DNA from: Aptenodytes patagonicus
Lineage: Eukaryota > Chordata > Aves > Sphenisciformes > Spheniscidae
NCBI RefSeq assembly: GCF_965638725.1
Contig: NC_134963.1
Coordinates: 15,342,501 to 15,406,500, forward strand
Reading direction: 5' to 3'
DNA length: 64,000 nucleotides
The translations under genes and the position numbers were made by a program. Below the pieces are notes generated by a model, which saw only the letters and a list, made by a program, of their open reading frames with translations, had not been told where the DNA came from and ran no database searches. Shown here one piece after another: positions 11,401 through 24,500 of the stretch; position 1 is the first letter of the stretch; the number at the start of each line of letters is the position of its first letter.

Positions 11401-14400
11401 GGACAGGCAGGAGGGACAGCAGAGCCTCCCCCCCCCCCGCTGTGCCATTTGGCCCCCAGGGACTGGGGGAGGAGGGGGTTTGGGGGAGGAGCGCTGGGGA
11501 ACGGGGACCCACTCTCACCAGCATCCCCCCAGCACCTGTCAGCTGCCCCACGGGTGCCCGGTGTGCCCAGGCAAGCCGGGGGAAAGGGGGGGCACAGGGG
11601 TGCAGGGACCATGCTGGCGGGGACGGGCCCCCTGCCCGCTGCGCCCCCGCTGACTCCCACCTCCCCGCAGGGACCTGGCCCCCCGGGACCTCTCGGGCAC
11701 CTCGGACCCCTTTGCCCGGGTGTCGTGCTGCGGGCACACGTTGGAGACAGCCGTGAGTCAGGGTGCTGTGTGCTGGGACCCAGAGGCTCGGGCACCTCGT
11801 CCCCTGCAGCCACCGGTCCCTGTCCCCGGCAGGTGATTAAGAAAACCCGTTTCCCGCACTGGGACGAGGTGCTGGAGTTTGAGCTGGCGGAGGGCGAGCC
11901 GGGGGAGGCCATGCTGAGCGTGGAGGTGTGGGACTGGGACATCGTGGGCAAGAACGACTTCTTGGGACGGGTGAGGACCTCGGGGCACGCTGGCACGGGG
12001 CAGGGTCCCCAGGGGCACCTCTGCACCCCCCAGCCCCTCCCCGTGCTTGGCATCTGGATGACCATGGGTCAGGACCCATGGAGATGGGATGGGGGCAGGG
12101 GTATGTGCAGCCGCTGAGCCAGGGGCAGCGCCGTATCCAGCCCCCCTGCCTGTCCTGGGCTCTCCCCCGAGGAGGGGTCCCCACTGGCGGGGGAAGCGAG
12201 GTGTAGCACAGGGTGCTGGCACGTCCCCCCCCCCCCGCCTCAGACCCTGCCTCCGGCCCCGCAGGTCGAGTTCCCCCTGGACACCATCCGCACGGACCCC
12301 ACCAAGGGCTGGTTCCAGCTCCTGCCCTTCCCCAGCACCACCGAGGACCACGGGTGAGTGCAGGCAGCGGGGCCAGGCAGCTGCCTGCACCCTGCATGAG
12401 CAGCTCCCCAGGGCGGCTGTGCCCAGGGGTCGCTCCCCCATCCCGGCTGGGAAGGAGCCGGGGTGATGGAGGGCGGTGGGTGCAGGATCCGGCCAAGCCC
12501 CTCCCGTGTCGTTGCAGGGGGCAGCTGGGCGCCCTGCGGCTGGTCGTGCGGCTGGTGGAGGACAGGGTCCTGCCCCCCCCCTACTACCAGCCCCTCATCC
12601 AGCTCCTCACCGAGCCCATCCTCTGCCCGGGCCAGGTGGGTGCTGTGGGGTGGAGGGACCCTCAGGGGCAGCCGGGGATGACCCCAGCGCGGGGGCCTTG
12701 CCGTGCCCACCCTGCCCTCCCCACAGCCCCCCGCCGGCACGGCCCTGGCCGTCCTGGAGGAGGTGACCTCGGGGGAGAGCCGGCAGGACGTGGCCACCAA
12801 GCTGGTGAAGATCTTCTTGGGGCAGGGGCTGGCCGTGCCCCTCCTGGACTATCTCACCGCCCACGAGCTGGCCAGGACCAGTAAGTGCCAGGACTGGGGG
12901 GACCACCTGCACCCCCCCAGCCAGGAAACTGGATTGCCAGGGTCCCCCCAGACCTCCATGGGGAGAAGAGTGGGGCCACCAAGGGGGAAGCAGGAAAGGT
13001 GCCACGTGTCCGCGGGGTCGGGCACACCAGGGACGGCTGGGGCATCGCCCCGTGCCCGCCTCGCCACGGCCTCTGCGCTCTTTCAGCGGACCCCAACACC
13101 CTCTTCCGCTCCAACTCGCTGGCCTCCAAGTCCGTGGAGCAGTTTATGAAGGTGAGTGTGGAAGGGGACACCGGCCAGGTCCCCGCTGCGCCCTCCTATG
13201 ATGGCATTGGGGCACAGAGCCAGGCAGGGCATCTGGGAACAGTTTGGGGACAACGATGGTGACTTCCCATCCCTTGCAGGTGGTGGGGCTGCCCTACCTG
13301 CACGACGTCCTGAAGCCCGTGGTGAACCGCATCTTTGAGGAGAAGAAATACGTGGAGCTGGACCCCGGCAAGATGGAGCTGAGCCGCAGCAGGTGAGTGC
13401 AGGGGGATGGCTGGGGGGGACGTGGTGCCTGGCACGTCCCAAGACATCCCCATCCCAGTGTCCCCTGCGGGAGGGGGTCACCCATTGCTGCTGAGCCCGT
13501 GGGGCACCTCAACGGCTTTTGGCCAATTCAGGGTGGCCCGTTCCTGGGCAATCGGGTGCCCCCTGACCCGGCGGTGTCCCCACAGGAGGATCTCCTTCAA
13601 GGGGTCCCTGTCGGAGGCACGGGTGCGGGAGAGCAGCCTGGAGCTGCTGAAGGGATACCTGGGGGACATCGTCGACGCCATCGTGGGCTCGGTGGAGAAG
13701 TGTCCCCTCATCATGAGGGTGGCCTTCAAGCAGCTCCGCAGGCGGGTGGAGGAGCGGTTCCCCTCGGCGCAGCATGAGGTGGGGCAGGCGGCAGGGCTGG
13801 GGCGGGGGGTCCGCGTGCCACCGGGACCACCGCCCCGAGCCCTGAGCTGTCCCTGTCCCTGGCCAGGAGGTGCGGTATTTCTCCATCAGCGGGTTTCTTT
13901 TCCTCCGCTTCTTCGCCCCCGCCATCCTCACGCCGAAGCTCTTCAGCCTCCGGGAGCAGCACGCCGACACCCGCACCGGCCGCACGCTCCTGCTGCTCGC
14001 CAAGGTGCGAGGAGCCCGGGGAGGGATGGGGACCTGGGGGAGAGATGGGGACCACTGGGAGAGATGGGGACCTGGGAGAAGAGATGGGGACCTTGGGGAG
14101 AGATGGGGACCCCAAGGAGGGATGGGGAACCTGGGGAAGGGCAGGGACCCTGGGGAGTGATGGGCACCCTGAAAGAGATGGGGACCTTGGGGAAGGACAG
14201 GGACCCCGAGCAGGGGTGGGGACCCTGAGGAGGGATGGGGGTCTCAAGGAGGGCTGGGGAGCCCAGGAAGGGATCAGGACTCCAGAGGGACCTCAGAAAG
14301 GACAGAGACTTCAGGGAGGGATGCGGATCCTGTGGAGAGATGGGGACCCATAAGGGATGGGGATGCCAGGGTGGGATGGGGACCCCAGAAAGGCAGGGAG

Positions 14401-17400
14401 ACCCTGGGGAGCAGCAGGAACCCAGGGGAGGGATGGGAATCCTGGGGAGGGACAGGGAACCTGCGGAGGGACAGTGAGCCCAGGGAATGATGGGGACCCC
14501 AAGGAGGGCAGAGCCATTCCTGCCCCCATGCCACGTGCCACGGGCTGCTCCTTCCCACGCCGCTAGAGGCCAGCCCTGCCCGTCACCGGGTCGTGCCACC
14601 ACGCATCAGGCACAGCGCAGGAGCCGACCTGGGGCAGCAGTTGTGTCCTATCACCCCCTGGGCTGCTCCGCTTTTCCACTTTCCTCCCCAATTCCCAAGC
14701 CCCCGGGGTTCAGGGGAGCAGCCGGAGGCGGGGGTGTCCCCCCGCAGCCTCCACGCCATGGCGGGTACGGCAGCGTAAGCCCTTCACCGCGCGGGGCAGG
14801 CGCTGCAGAGCATCGGCAACCTGGGGCTGCAGCTGGGCCAGGGCAAGGAGCCATGGATGGCCCCGCTGCACGCCATCCTGCTGCCCAGCGTCACCCGCGT
14901 CAAAGCCTTCCTGGACGGCCTGGTCGAGGTGGAGAGCGCCGAGGGTGAGCGGGCACGCCGGGCACCGTGGGGGCATGGGGGGCACCACTGGTGCTGGGTT
15001 CGGCCATGCCAGCACCCAACATGGGTGGCATCATCCCTGCTGTCCCCCATCTCCTGGGAGCATCCCCAGGGAGGGGGACCTGCTCAGTGCCATGCGGATG
15101 CTGCCAGGACGGCCGGGAAAGGGCATCCTCGGGCTGGGGGAGGCGGTGGCACTTGGGGTGATGCCGCTGCCTCCCTGCCTGGCCGTGCCATGGCTGCAGC
15201 GGGTGAGGGGCCAGTGCCGCCGGCACTTTTCTGCCCCTCGGCCACCATCAAGGAGGGGTACCTGCACACCCGCACGGCGGGGGGGCCCGTCCTGCTGCCC
15301 CGCTTCGCCTTCAAGAAGAGGTACTTCTGGCTAAGCAGCGAGGCCCTGACCTACGCCAAGTCCCCCGAGTGGCAGGTGGGTGCTGCCCGTGACCCCCACC
15401 CTGTGTCAGGTGCCTGGGGGGACGGGGGACGGGGGTGCAGTGAGACGCGGTGTTTCGGGGTTCCCAGGTGCGCTGCTCCATCCCCGTGCCACGGATGCGG
15501 GCGGTGGAGCAGGTGGACGAGGGTACCTTCCAGCACCCCCACGTCATGCAGATCGTGGCGCAGGATGGCGCCGGGCAGCTCCACACCACCTACATCCAGT
15601 GCAAGGTCAGTGCCCCCCGCCCCGTCCCAGGCACCCCGGGAACCCCCCACCCCAGCACCTCAGGAGCCCCCTCCCCAACACCCTGCCATGGGGCACCCCC
15701 AGATTCCATGGGAACAATGGGAATGGTCCTGGTCTCAAATCCAGCTATACCCAGGCACTGGCTGTACTGGGAACCCTGGGGCGCCCAGCCCTGGCTGTAC
15801 TGGGGTCAAGGGGGTGTCTGGGCCCTGGCTGTACCGGGAAAACTGGGGTATCCTACTCTGGCTGTACTGGGATCACTGGGGTACTAGCTCTGGGATACTG
15901 GGATCAGTGGGTCCTATCGGTATCAGCCATATTTGCACTGGGGTCACCGGGCTACCCTGGCTCCTGCGGTGCCATCTCCCCACCAAGTCCTACCTGGGCA
16001 GCTTTGCCATCAAACTGTCACTCCCGGTCACCTGGCCCTGGTGCCCACCACCATCCCTGGTGCCCACCCCTGCCAGGGACCCCGTCAGCATGGCCCGTGC
16101 CCGCCTCCACCCTCCTCCTCCTCCCCGCCAGCAGTGCCCAGTGCAGGGTGCCTTGTGGGTGCCTGGTGGGGTGCCACCCTCCCTCCCTGTCCCCGCAGAG
16201 CGGCCAGGAGCTGTGGCAGTGGCTCTGGGCGGTGCGGCAGGCCAGCAGCACCAACGAGGCCATGCTGCCCACCTGCCACCCGGGCACCTTCCGCGCCGGC
16301 CGCTGGACCTGCTGCCTGCAGCCTGCCTGCACCGGTAAGGCCGGCAGGCAGCGTAGGGTGGGATTTCCCCTGGGTAGGGGATGCGGGGGTCCCCCAGCAC
16401 CCCCACTGCTGCTGTCGTTGGCAGCGCCTGGGTGCAGCCGGACCCACAGCACCGTGGTGCTGGGCGAGTGGAGCGATCCCCTGGACCCCGCGGCGGCGGC
16501 GCAGACCCTCTACAGGCACCTCCGGCGGGCGGGGGCCCGGCTGTGGTGAGGCTGGGGGGGGGGGGGCCTGGCCTGCAGCAGGGGGGTCCCGGGGGACCCC
16601 AGGTGCTGGCGGGCAGGGTGGGAGCGTGCTGAGGGTCCCTCTCCTGCAGGGCAGCGGGGGCCGAGGGTCCAGAGGGCAGCGCGGCGTCCGAGCCCCCCTG
16701 CCCGGGGCAGGCAGGTACGGGCAGCCCTGCTGCGGGGCGGGGGTGATGGGGACCCTGCACCCCGGGGTGCTGCCTGGGACGGCCCCTGCGTGGGGCAGCT
16801 GGCACACGCATGCACACCCCGATGCACACTCGCATGCACACGCTTGCACACACTTGCACACATTTGCACGGGCATGCACACGCATGCACACACTTGCACA
16901 CGCTTGCACCCTCGCTCCCCCCCCCAGCACTCAGCTGGTCCCCTCCACCAGGGGACAGCAAATATACACAGCCAGGGACACACGGACACGGGGACCCACG
17001 CCCACCTGGATGCACGCCTGCGCACACACGGATATGCACGCCCGGGCGCGCACTGATGCACACGCGGGTGCACGCGTGGGTACACCCACACCCACACAGA
17101 GCTTCAGACAATCCCACACCCCTGCACACGCACACCCTTCCCCCCCCCGGATACACCCACCCCCCCCCTAAACACCCACCCATCCCCACGCACACCCACC
17201 CACCCTCCACGCACACACACCCACCCCCACCCAGCAGTGCCTGTCCGTGTCCGTGGGGCGTTCGGGGGGGGGGGGGGGGCGTAGGGTGGGATGTGGGGGG
17301 GACGGATGAGGAACGGTGGGACAGGCTGGGATGGGGGGACGCGGGGGGACGGAGTGGGACATGGGGGGGTGGGGGGTGGGGGTCGGGGGGTGGGTGCCGG

Positions 17401-17714
17401 AGATGGGTGTCAAGGGTGGGTGCCGGGGGTGGCTACCGGGGATAGGTGCCGGAGGGGGGTGCCGGGGGGGTGCTGGGCGTGGGTGCCGGGGGTGTACCGC
17501 GAGCGGGTGCCGGGGATGGATGCCGCGGGCGGGTGCTGGGGATGGGGTGCCGGGCGCGGCGCTGACCCTGCCGGGGGGCACAGGCGGGCCCGTCGGGGGG
17601 CGGCTGCACGTGGTGCTGCGGGACCTGGACATCGCCCACGACGCCTTCGCCCGCCGGGACGGCGCCCCGGGGCCGCCCCCGAGCCCCCCACCGGCCCCGG
17701 CGCCCGCCATTTGA
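8486..17714 (+). CDS. RASAL1: RasGAP-activating-like protein 1, complete, 21 coding exons
   Basis: RASAL1 is a calcium-responsive GTPase-activating protein that docks on membranes through C2 domains and switches off Ras. Coding exons are 8486-8550, 10147-10203, 10295-10408, 10522-10583, 10671-10800, 11671-11752, 11833-11970, 12265-12353, 12518-12635, 12727-12880, 13087-13151, 13280-13392, 13586-13778, 13867-14004, 14800-14944, 15200-15375, 15468-15605, 16199-16334, 16425-16545, 16650-16714 and 17584-17714. All phases agree, giving 809 residues (human about 805). Domains: C2A (about 5-105, SGSSDPYC), C2B (133-230, SGTSDPFARV and WDWDIVGKNDFLG), RasGAP (300-540), PH (565-672) and a BTK-type zinc finger (HPGTFRAGRWTCC, then CSRTHS). 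The arginine finger is R344 in NTLFRSNSLASK, and the FLR-type motif is LFLRFFAPAILTPKLF with R474, so it looks catalytically intact. The C-terminus is short and proline/alanine-rich and differs from human. RASA4 is the nearest alternative; placement tail-to-tail with DTX1 supports RASAL1. Confidence 0.96.
14010..14510. repeat. Degenerate purine-rich minisatellite in RASAL1 intron 14
   Basis: Roughly 500 bases of imperfect units built on GAGATGGGGACC and CTGGGGA fill much of the intron between exons 14 and 15. The plus strand is almost free of long pyrimidine runs. The period varies (about 15-30 bases), so copy number is only approximate. Confidence 0.85.
15735..15915. repeat. Short imperfect repeat in RASAL1 intron 17
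   Basis: CTGGCTGTACTGGG recurs at least four times at spacings of about 30-36 bases, with diverged spacers. It is a small minisatellite and no function is evident. Confidence 0.7.
16800..17225. repeat. CA-rich simple repeat tract in RASAL1 intron 20
   Basis: A tract of CACACGCATGCACAC-type and CACCCACCC-type units interrupted by poly-C runs. It is simple-sequence expansion inside the intron between exons 20 and 21. Confidence 0.8.
17255..17560. repeat. G-rich repeat in RASAL1 intron 20
   Basis: After a run of 14 or more G near 17264, units related to GGGTGCCGGGGATGG repeat up to the last intron of RASAL1. The plus strand is strongly G-rich and is a candidate quadruplex region. Exon 21 starts directly after it at 17584. 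Confidence 0.75.
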
Positions 17715-18552
17715 ACGGCGGCATCTGGGACTACACCTCCCAGCATGCCCTGCGCCCCCTCGGCTCCCGGCCCGGCCTGCCCGCGCCGCGGGGCCTGCTG
17801 GGAGCTGTAGTCCCCGCCACCCACCCCTCTCCCGCTGCCCCCCGCCTCCCCCCTCTACGTGGGGGCCTCATCCCACCCGGGACCCGTGTCCCGCGGGGGG
17901 TGCCCGTGTGCGGGGACAGCGGGGCTGGGCCCCCCCCGGGCACCCCCCAGCACACGTGTGTGCAAACACACACACACACACACACATGTGCTCCTCTGTC
18001 CACGGGGGTGCCCCAACCTCCCCCCCCCCCCCCCCGCCAGCCCAACATCCCCGCAGGGAAGGACCGACACCCACCCTCAGCGACACCCCACTGGGGAACG
18101 GATCCTGTGGCGATGCCACCCAGCACCCCGGGAGGGCAGGAGGTGCAGGGACACGAATGGGGACACGGGGAGGACATGGTGGGGACACTGGCCCGGCGCG
18201 GGGTGTATTCTGTAACACAGAGATGTACACATGGCACCGGCTGTACGCGGCTCCGTGGGGCGGCGGCGGGTGGCACGGGTGGCACAGGTGGCACGCGGCG
18301 GCTGACGCACAAAGAGGCCACGGGTAGAAAAAGAAAAGCATCAGCCCACGATGCTATCGCCACAGGAGCGGGGCAAACCGGGACGGGGCGGGGGGGACAC
18401 AGGGACGCGTGGCAGGTGGCACTGGGTGGCCCAGGATGGGGGACGAGCCCACCCGGCAGGGCTGCGGCGTCGGCAGCGAAGCGGCGCGGGCGGCGGTGGC
18501 ACGGGCAGGGACGCTGGGCCGAGGGGGCGGTGGGGAGCCCCTCACCCTTGCC
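17715..18552. other. Tail-to-tail gap between RASAL1 and DTX1, holding both 3' UTRs
   Basis: The RASAL1 stop (17714) and the DTX1 stop (18553) are only 838 bases apart and face each other. No AATAAA was found for either gene. The best candidate for DTX1 is the variant AATACA on the minus strand at 18209-18204. A (CA)n run lies near 17970. The two 3' UTRs may abut or overlap. The same tail-to-tail arrangement exists in human. Confidence 0.6.
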
Positions 18553-21500
18553 TCAGTCCTTCAGGGTGGCCTCGGAGACGCCCTGGGCCAGCAACTCGGC
18601 CAGGACGTTGTCCAGGTAGTTGGGATCGGGGTAGCCATGGCCCGTCAGGTTGGAGCCGAACTCGGTCTTGTGGTGGATCTCGTTCCACACCACCGTGTCC
18701 GACTCCCCCGTAGTGTTGGAGGTGCCGATGGTGAAGATGAGCCGCCGGTCCCAGGCCACGATCAGCAGCTTCAGCACCTGCGGCGGGCGGGCACGGCCAT
18801 CGCTCGCCCACCTGGCACCCCAAGCCCTCCTCCCGCCTGGCACAGCACGGCCCCCAGCACCCCAGGGTGCAGGATTCAGCCTCAGCACAGTGCCCGCGTG
18901 GCACCACCCTTCCCTGTGGCACACCCCAGCCCCACCCTGGCACTGCTGCATCCTCCCCATCCCTTCCCATCCCATCCCTTCCTATTCTATCCCATCCCTT
19001 CCCATTCTATCCCTTCCCCCATCCCTTCCCATTCTATCCCATCCCTTCCCATCCTATCCCTTCCTATCCCATCCCATCCCTTCCTATTCTATCCCATCCC
19101 TTCCCATTCTATCCCTTCCCATCCTTTCCCATTCTGTTCCATCCTTACCATTCTATCTCATCCCATCCCATCCCTTCCCACCCCATCCCATCCTATCCCA
19201 TCCCATCCCTTCCCATTCTATCCCATCCCTTCTCTTCCCACCCCATCCCATCCCTTCTCACCCCACCCCATCCCATTCCCATCCCATCCCTTCCCATTCT
19301 ATCCCATCCCATCCCACCCTGGTGCCATCGGGGACGCTCACCTTCCTGCCCTTCTCGTTGTCGGGCAGGTAGCAGTGCCGCGGGAAGCCGCGTGCCGTGA
19401 ACTTCTTGCCGGGATTGGGGTGCTCCGGGCCCTGGGTGGGAGGGCAACGGGGTGAGCGGGTGGCACAGGGTGGGGGGCACCCAGCCCGGCAGGGGTCCCG
19501 GGGGCGGCGGGCGCAGGGACCTTACCTGGATGCCGGTGGGGATGTCGTAGACGATCCGGATGGTTTTGGAGTCGGTGTAACCCGGGAGGGAGTGGGGGAT
19601 GAGGTGAAACTCCATCTTCCCGGGGGGCTGCGTGCCCGTCTTCTCCCCGTAAATGGCCTTACAGGTGGGGCACTGCAGGCTGCCATCCTGCGCGGGCACC
19701 CGGGCGGGCATCAGGGACGGCACCCACCCCGCAGCACCCACCTGTGGGGTGTCCCCCCCCCCGGGGTGGGTCCCAGCTCACCTTGTTGCCGTTGTTGTAC
19801 ATGGCCAGGAGGCAGAGGAGGTGGTACATGTGCCCGCACTTGCCCAGCTTGCCCACCAGCTCCGGCTTGATGCCCCTGTGGCTGAGGATGCCCTCGTAGC
19901 CGGAGGAGGTGACCAGCCGCTCCATGCAGATGGTGCAATCCTGCTGGGCGCAGGTTGACGGGCATCAGCACCCGGGCAGGACGGGGAGGTCACCCCCGGC
20001 TCTCTGCCCGTCCCCTGCCCGCACCTCTCCCCACGCCCAAGTCCCAGGAACCTCCAGTGGCCCCGGGGTGAGTGTGTGCCTGAGCCGCGGCGCCCGGGGA
20101 TACCCGCTCACCTCATCTGGGGGGTTCTTCACCTTCTGGATGTAGCGGCGCACCACGTCCTCGGGAGTCTTGCCTGCCACAGGCGGAGAGGAGGGAACGC
20201 CATCAAGAGCCTGGCATGGTGCTCCCAATGCCCTGCCACCAGTAAGGGGACAGCACAAGGGGGAGGGGGTGCCGGCATGTGGCACGGAGGAGCTGTGGGC
20301 ATCACCCCAAAACCCTCGGGCAAACCCCTTGGAGGCCCCACCCCCGCAGGCAGCAGCAGTGCCCGTGCCTCAGTTTCCCTTCTGGCAGGAGCTGGCATAG
20401 CCGAGGGCACGCAGGGACACCGGTGGCTCCTTACTCTTTTTGAGATGCTTCTTTTTGGTTTTCCTGCAGATGCCGTTGACCCCAGGCACGGGTTTGATGT
20501 CACTCTTGCTGACAGGTGGTGGGTGCAGGATGGGTTTGGGGGCGCGGGTCAGGCAGACAGGCAACCCGGCGGCACACATGAGGATGCCCGTCATCCCTGC
20601 GCCGGGGGAGAAGTGCTGTCCATCCGTCCACCCAATGGCCGTCCATCCCTCCCTCCGCCTGCCCCACGATGTCACCCAGCGGTGACACCCGGCCGGTGGC
20701 AGGACCCCCCCCCCTTACCTGCGAGGGCAGGATGGATGGGGCCGGTGCCGTTCAGGTTCTTGACCGGGAGGGCTGGCACCCTGCGTGGAGACGGGAGGGG
20801 AAGGGGCTCAGCCGGGCTGGCAGGGCTGGCACTGTCCCTCCTGTGTGTGGCACGTCCCCTGGGCAGCGTCCTCCCCGTGGGACACAGGACAGGGTGTCCC
20901 CTTGCCAGCCTTGGGGGGTTGCTGTTCCATTTCATGGGGCTGTCACCCAGCGCCAGCCCAACGGTGGGGACCCAATGGTGCCGGGGACATCACGTCCTCC
21001 TTGACCCAGGGCGGGTGCCTCATCGAGATGTCCCGATGGCGATGCCCCGTGTCCCGCATCCCCCAGAGGGACCGTCCCTGTGCCTCAGCACCTCACCCAT
21101 TGCCCTGGCCATCACTCCCGTGCCCCAAGGGGACCCCCACCCCTCCAGGGCTGCCAGCACCAAGACCCCCGGGGCAATGGCACGGTGCCTCCATGCCCGC
21201 TGGCCCCCGCTGACCCGGGGCACCTCCCGTGTGCATGTGCACCCGTGTGTGCACCTGTGGCTGGGCGCGCACCCGTGTGTGCACCCGCGGCCGTGTCTGC
21301 ACCTGTGTGTGCACGGCGCTGGGTGTGCACCCGCGGCTGGGTGGGCACCCGTGCGTGCAAGGCTGGGTGTGCAGCTGGGAGCGCAGGCAGATGCCTGCGC
21401 AGGCAGATCTGGGTGGGAGCTGGGGACTGGTGCGCAGGTGTGTGCGGGTATGGAGGCGGCTGTGCCCACGGGTGGGGGCGGATGGAGGGATGGATGGACA

Positions 21501-24500
21501 GATGGCTAGGTGGAGAGAGGGAGGGAGGGAGGGATGGGCAGATGGATGGGCAGACAGACGTGTGGCTGGGCAAGTGGGTGGATGGATGGATGGATGGATG
21601 GATGGATGGATGGATGGATGGATGGATGGATGGATGGAAGGAATGGGGCACGCACTGGGATGGAAGACAAACAAGAAAGCCCAGCAGAGGAGCCCTGCGT
21701 AGTGCCCAAACGCTCTCCTGCCCCGGGGGGGGCTGCCCCAGCTCAGCAGCCTGGACAGCAGCCCCCACCAGCGGTGTCATCCCCCTCCCCGATCCCAAAG
21801 CCCCCCGTGCCCGCAACCATCGCAGTGACGAGTTCGGCAGTGCTCAGTCCCACATGAGCCGGGGCTGCGGGCATTTTCCCTCCCACTCCCAAAGCTGCCC
21901 TTACCCATGCCAGGGCAGGGGCAGTGGTTGAGGCCCCAGCCCAGCCCCTCCAGGGTCTTCCTGGCCCCCTCCTACCTGTCCATGGGGATGCGTGGGATGG
22001 GGCCTGCATGCCGGTACAGGGACAGGGACAGTGACAGGGACGGGGACAGGGACCGCTTGGCCCAGCACCCAGCGTGCGGAAGCGAAAGCAGCACGTCAGT
22101 AGGGGAAGGAAACGCACCAGGACATGCCGGGGGCTCGGTGAACCTGCCTGTCCCCCCAGCCCCCACCTCCCAGCCCCAGCTGGGGCCCCTCTGCCTCCCC
22201 CCGCACCCTCCCAGCCCCAGGCTGGATCCTGTCCCCACGGCAGGGAGCTGGGAGGGATGGGACAGGCTCTCCCCTCGTCCCCCGGGATGGCTCGCTGCAG
22301 CCCGGGGCACTCACTCCCCTCTGGGGGGGCTCTGATCAAATACCCCGGGGCCGGATCTGGCCCGGTTCCCACCTGAGCGAGCAGCACCGGGGCTTTCCCA
22401 CGCCGGCAGGCTGCCAGCCGTGCCATCACAGCCTGCTTGTCAGGTCAGGTTTGGGGCCATGACCGCTCCTGCCTGCCCGCCCTGCCTGCCCCTCAGGCCG
22501 GTGACAGCCCGGTGCCAAAAGCCCCAAGGGGACACCAGGCTGACCCACCGAGGGGTACGGCCCTGGGGGCTTGGGTGCTGGGACAGGGACACCCACTGGG
22601 ACACCCCACTGCGGGTCCACTCGTCCACCCGCATCCCCTCAGTGAGTTATTCCCATCCATGTAGGGGACACCGGGGCTGTCGTCCCCATGACGGTGTGCC
22701 CCCCAGAGATATGCTCGGTGGCACCGGGTCACAAGCCAGGGTCATACACCCCATGCTGGACAGCAGGGACACAAGTCCCCTCGGACCGGGCACTCCATCT
22801 CCTCCAGCTCGCATGGTACAGCATGCCACGGCATGGCACAGCACAGCACGGCATGGCATGGCTTGCCATGGCATGGCACGGCACGGCACGGCACGGCACA
22901 GCATGGCATGGCACGGCACGGCACGGCACAGCACGGCATGGCACGGCACAGCACAGTATGACACAGCACGCTGCACAAATCACCACAGCCCCTCTGCAGG
23001 GGCAGGGATCCAAGGGGCCGTCTGGGACGAGCCCACTGCTGGGACTGTCCCTCCTGCCACCGTGTCCCCAGGATGGGGAGCCTGAGGCTGGAGGTGACAT
23101 GGTGCCGGAAAGGCTGGGGCTGCTTGTGCAAGGTGACAGCAGGGGACGAGACACCTCCATCTCCCCTTTCCCCCCGCTCTGTGTGCCCATCCCCGCACCC
23201 ACCTCGCCTGGCATCCCCACAGCCTCGGTGACACCGCGGCCGTCCCCTTCCCCAGGCCGCCCTCCCCCAGCCAGCTTACCCCGGGGGGACGGTGGCACGG
23301 GCGCCGAGTCCGGCCCCCCGCTGCGTGCCAGGCCGGTTGAGGTTGTTGAGCCCGGGCAGCGGCACCCCACCGGGCACGCTCTGGCTGGGGGCGAATGCCC
23401 CGCCGGGCACCCGCAGCCCCTCGCCCTTGGTCGTGCCACCCGCCACCGCCGCCGTCCCCGTCCCCACCGGCCATAGAGCCGTCCCGGCGAAGGTGCTGCT
23501 CTGGCGGACAGCACCCGGGTAGAGCTTGCGGCGTTGGGAAGCCAGGATGGCGTTGGAGGCGGCGCGGGTGCTGTTGACCAGCAGGCACTGCGGGCAGGAG
23601 CAGGGCGTCCCCGTGCTGGTGCCCACCGGCCACGACTGCGACTTGGGGATGGAGCCCATGGTGAGGGGATACGCCAGGTCCATGCGACGCCGGAGCCGGC
23701 GCTTGCGTTGGGTTTGCCGGTTCATTTGGGACATGCTGCTGAAGTAGATGAGGTAGCAGAAGCCCAGGGAGGAGAGGTCCAGCCAGGGGTGCTGCTTCTC
23801 GTAGGCGTTCTGGATGGTGATGCAGATGTCCATGTCGTAGGGTGTCCAGGAGCTGTTGTCGTTCTCCCATTCCCACACGATGCCCTTCCCCGGGGCCGAG
23901 GACGGGTCGTAGAAGTTCCTCCGTACGGGGCGCATGGTCCCTGGGGAGACAGGGGGGGTCAGTGCCTGTGGGGCTCCAGCACCCCAGGGTGCCGGCGGAG
24001 GGACCCACGCCTGCACGCACGTGTGCGCGTCCGGTTCCCAGTCCGGCACCCCGCAGGGATGGGGATGCAGAGGCACTTCAGGGTGCAAGCAGCCGCTCTC
24101 GCCCTCCGCAAAGCACCCCAGGGTGCAGGAGGGGTGATGGCCACTGTACCCCAATGGGCAGCACCCGCCTCCCCTCTGCCGAGCAGCGGCAGCTGCGGCG
24201 TGCGATGGATCGATCAGCGTGTCTGCAGGGCTGCGCCTCCCCGGGGACTCGTGAGGCTCAACAACCTTCCATTAGCGGTGGCAGCAGTGTCGGCTTGGCC
24301 GCCAGCCGGGCTGCCGGCGGTTGAGATCACGGCCCCGGCCACCGTGGGAAGGGCGATGCCGCTCAGCCCCCAGCACCTTTTTCCATTCTTCTGGTCCAGG
24401 CCCATCTCCGCCCTCCCTGGCCGGGATCCCCTCGCCATCCCCAGGGCTGGGGGAGCATTTCCCGGTCAGGAGGGGTTTCCTGACAGCTGCCGTGGCTCTG

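Noticed and set aside
13867-14004. Weak-looking donors (GTGGGG after 13778, GTGCGA after 14004) as signs of broken RASAL1 splicing
   Set aside because: Both give correct phases and conserved protein joins, and such donors are functional variants. There is no sign of a pseudogene.
22797-22975. Pentamer tract considered as a satellite or centromeric repeat
   Set aside because: It is only about 180 bases long inside a DTX1 intron, so it is local microsatellite expansion.
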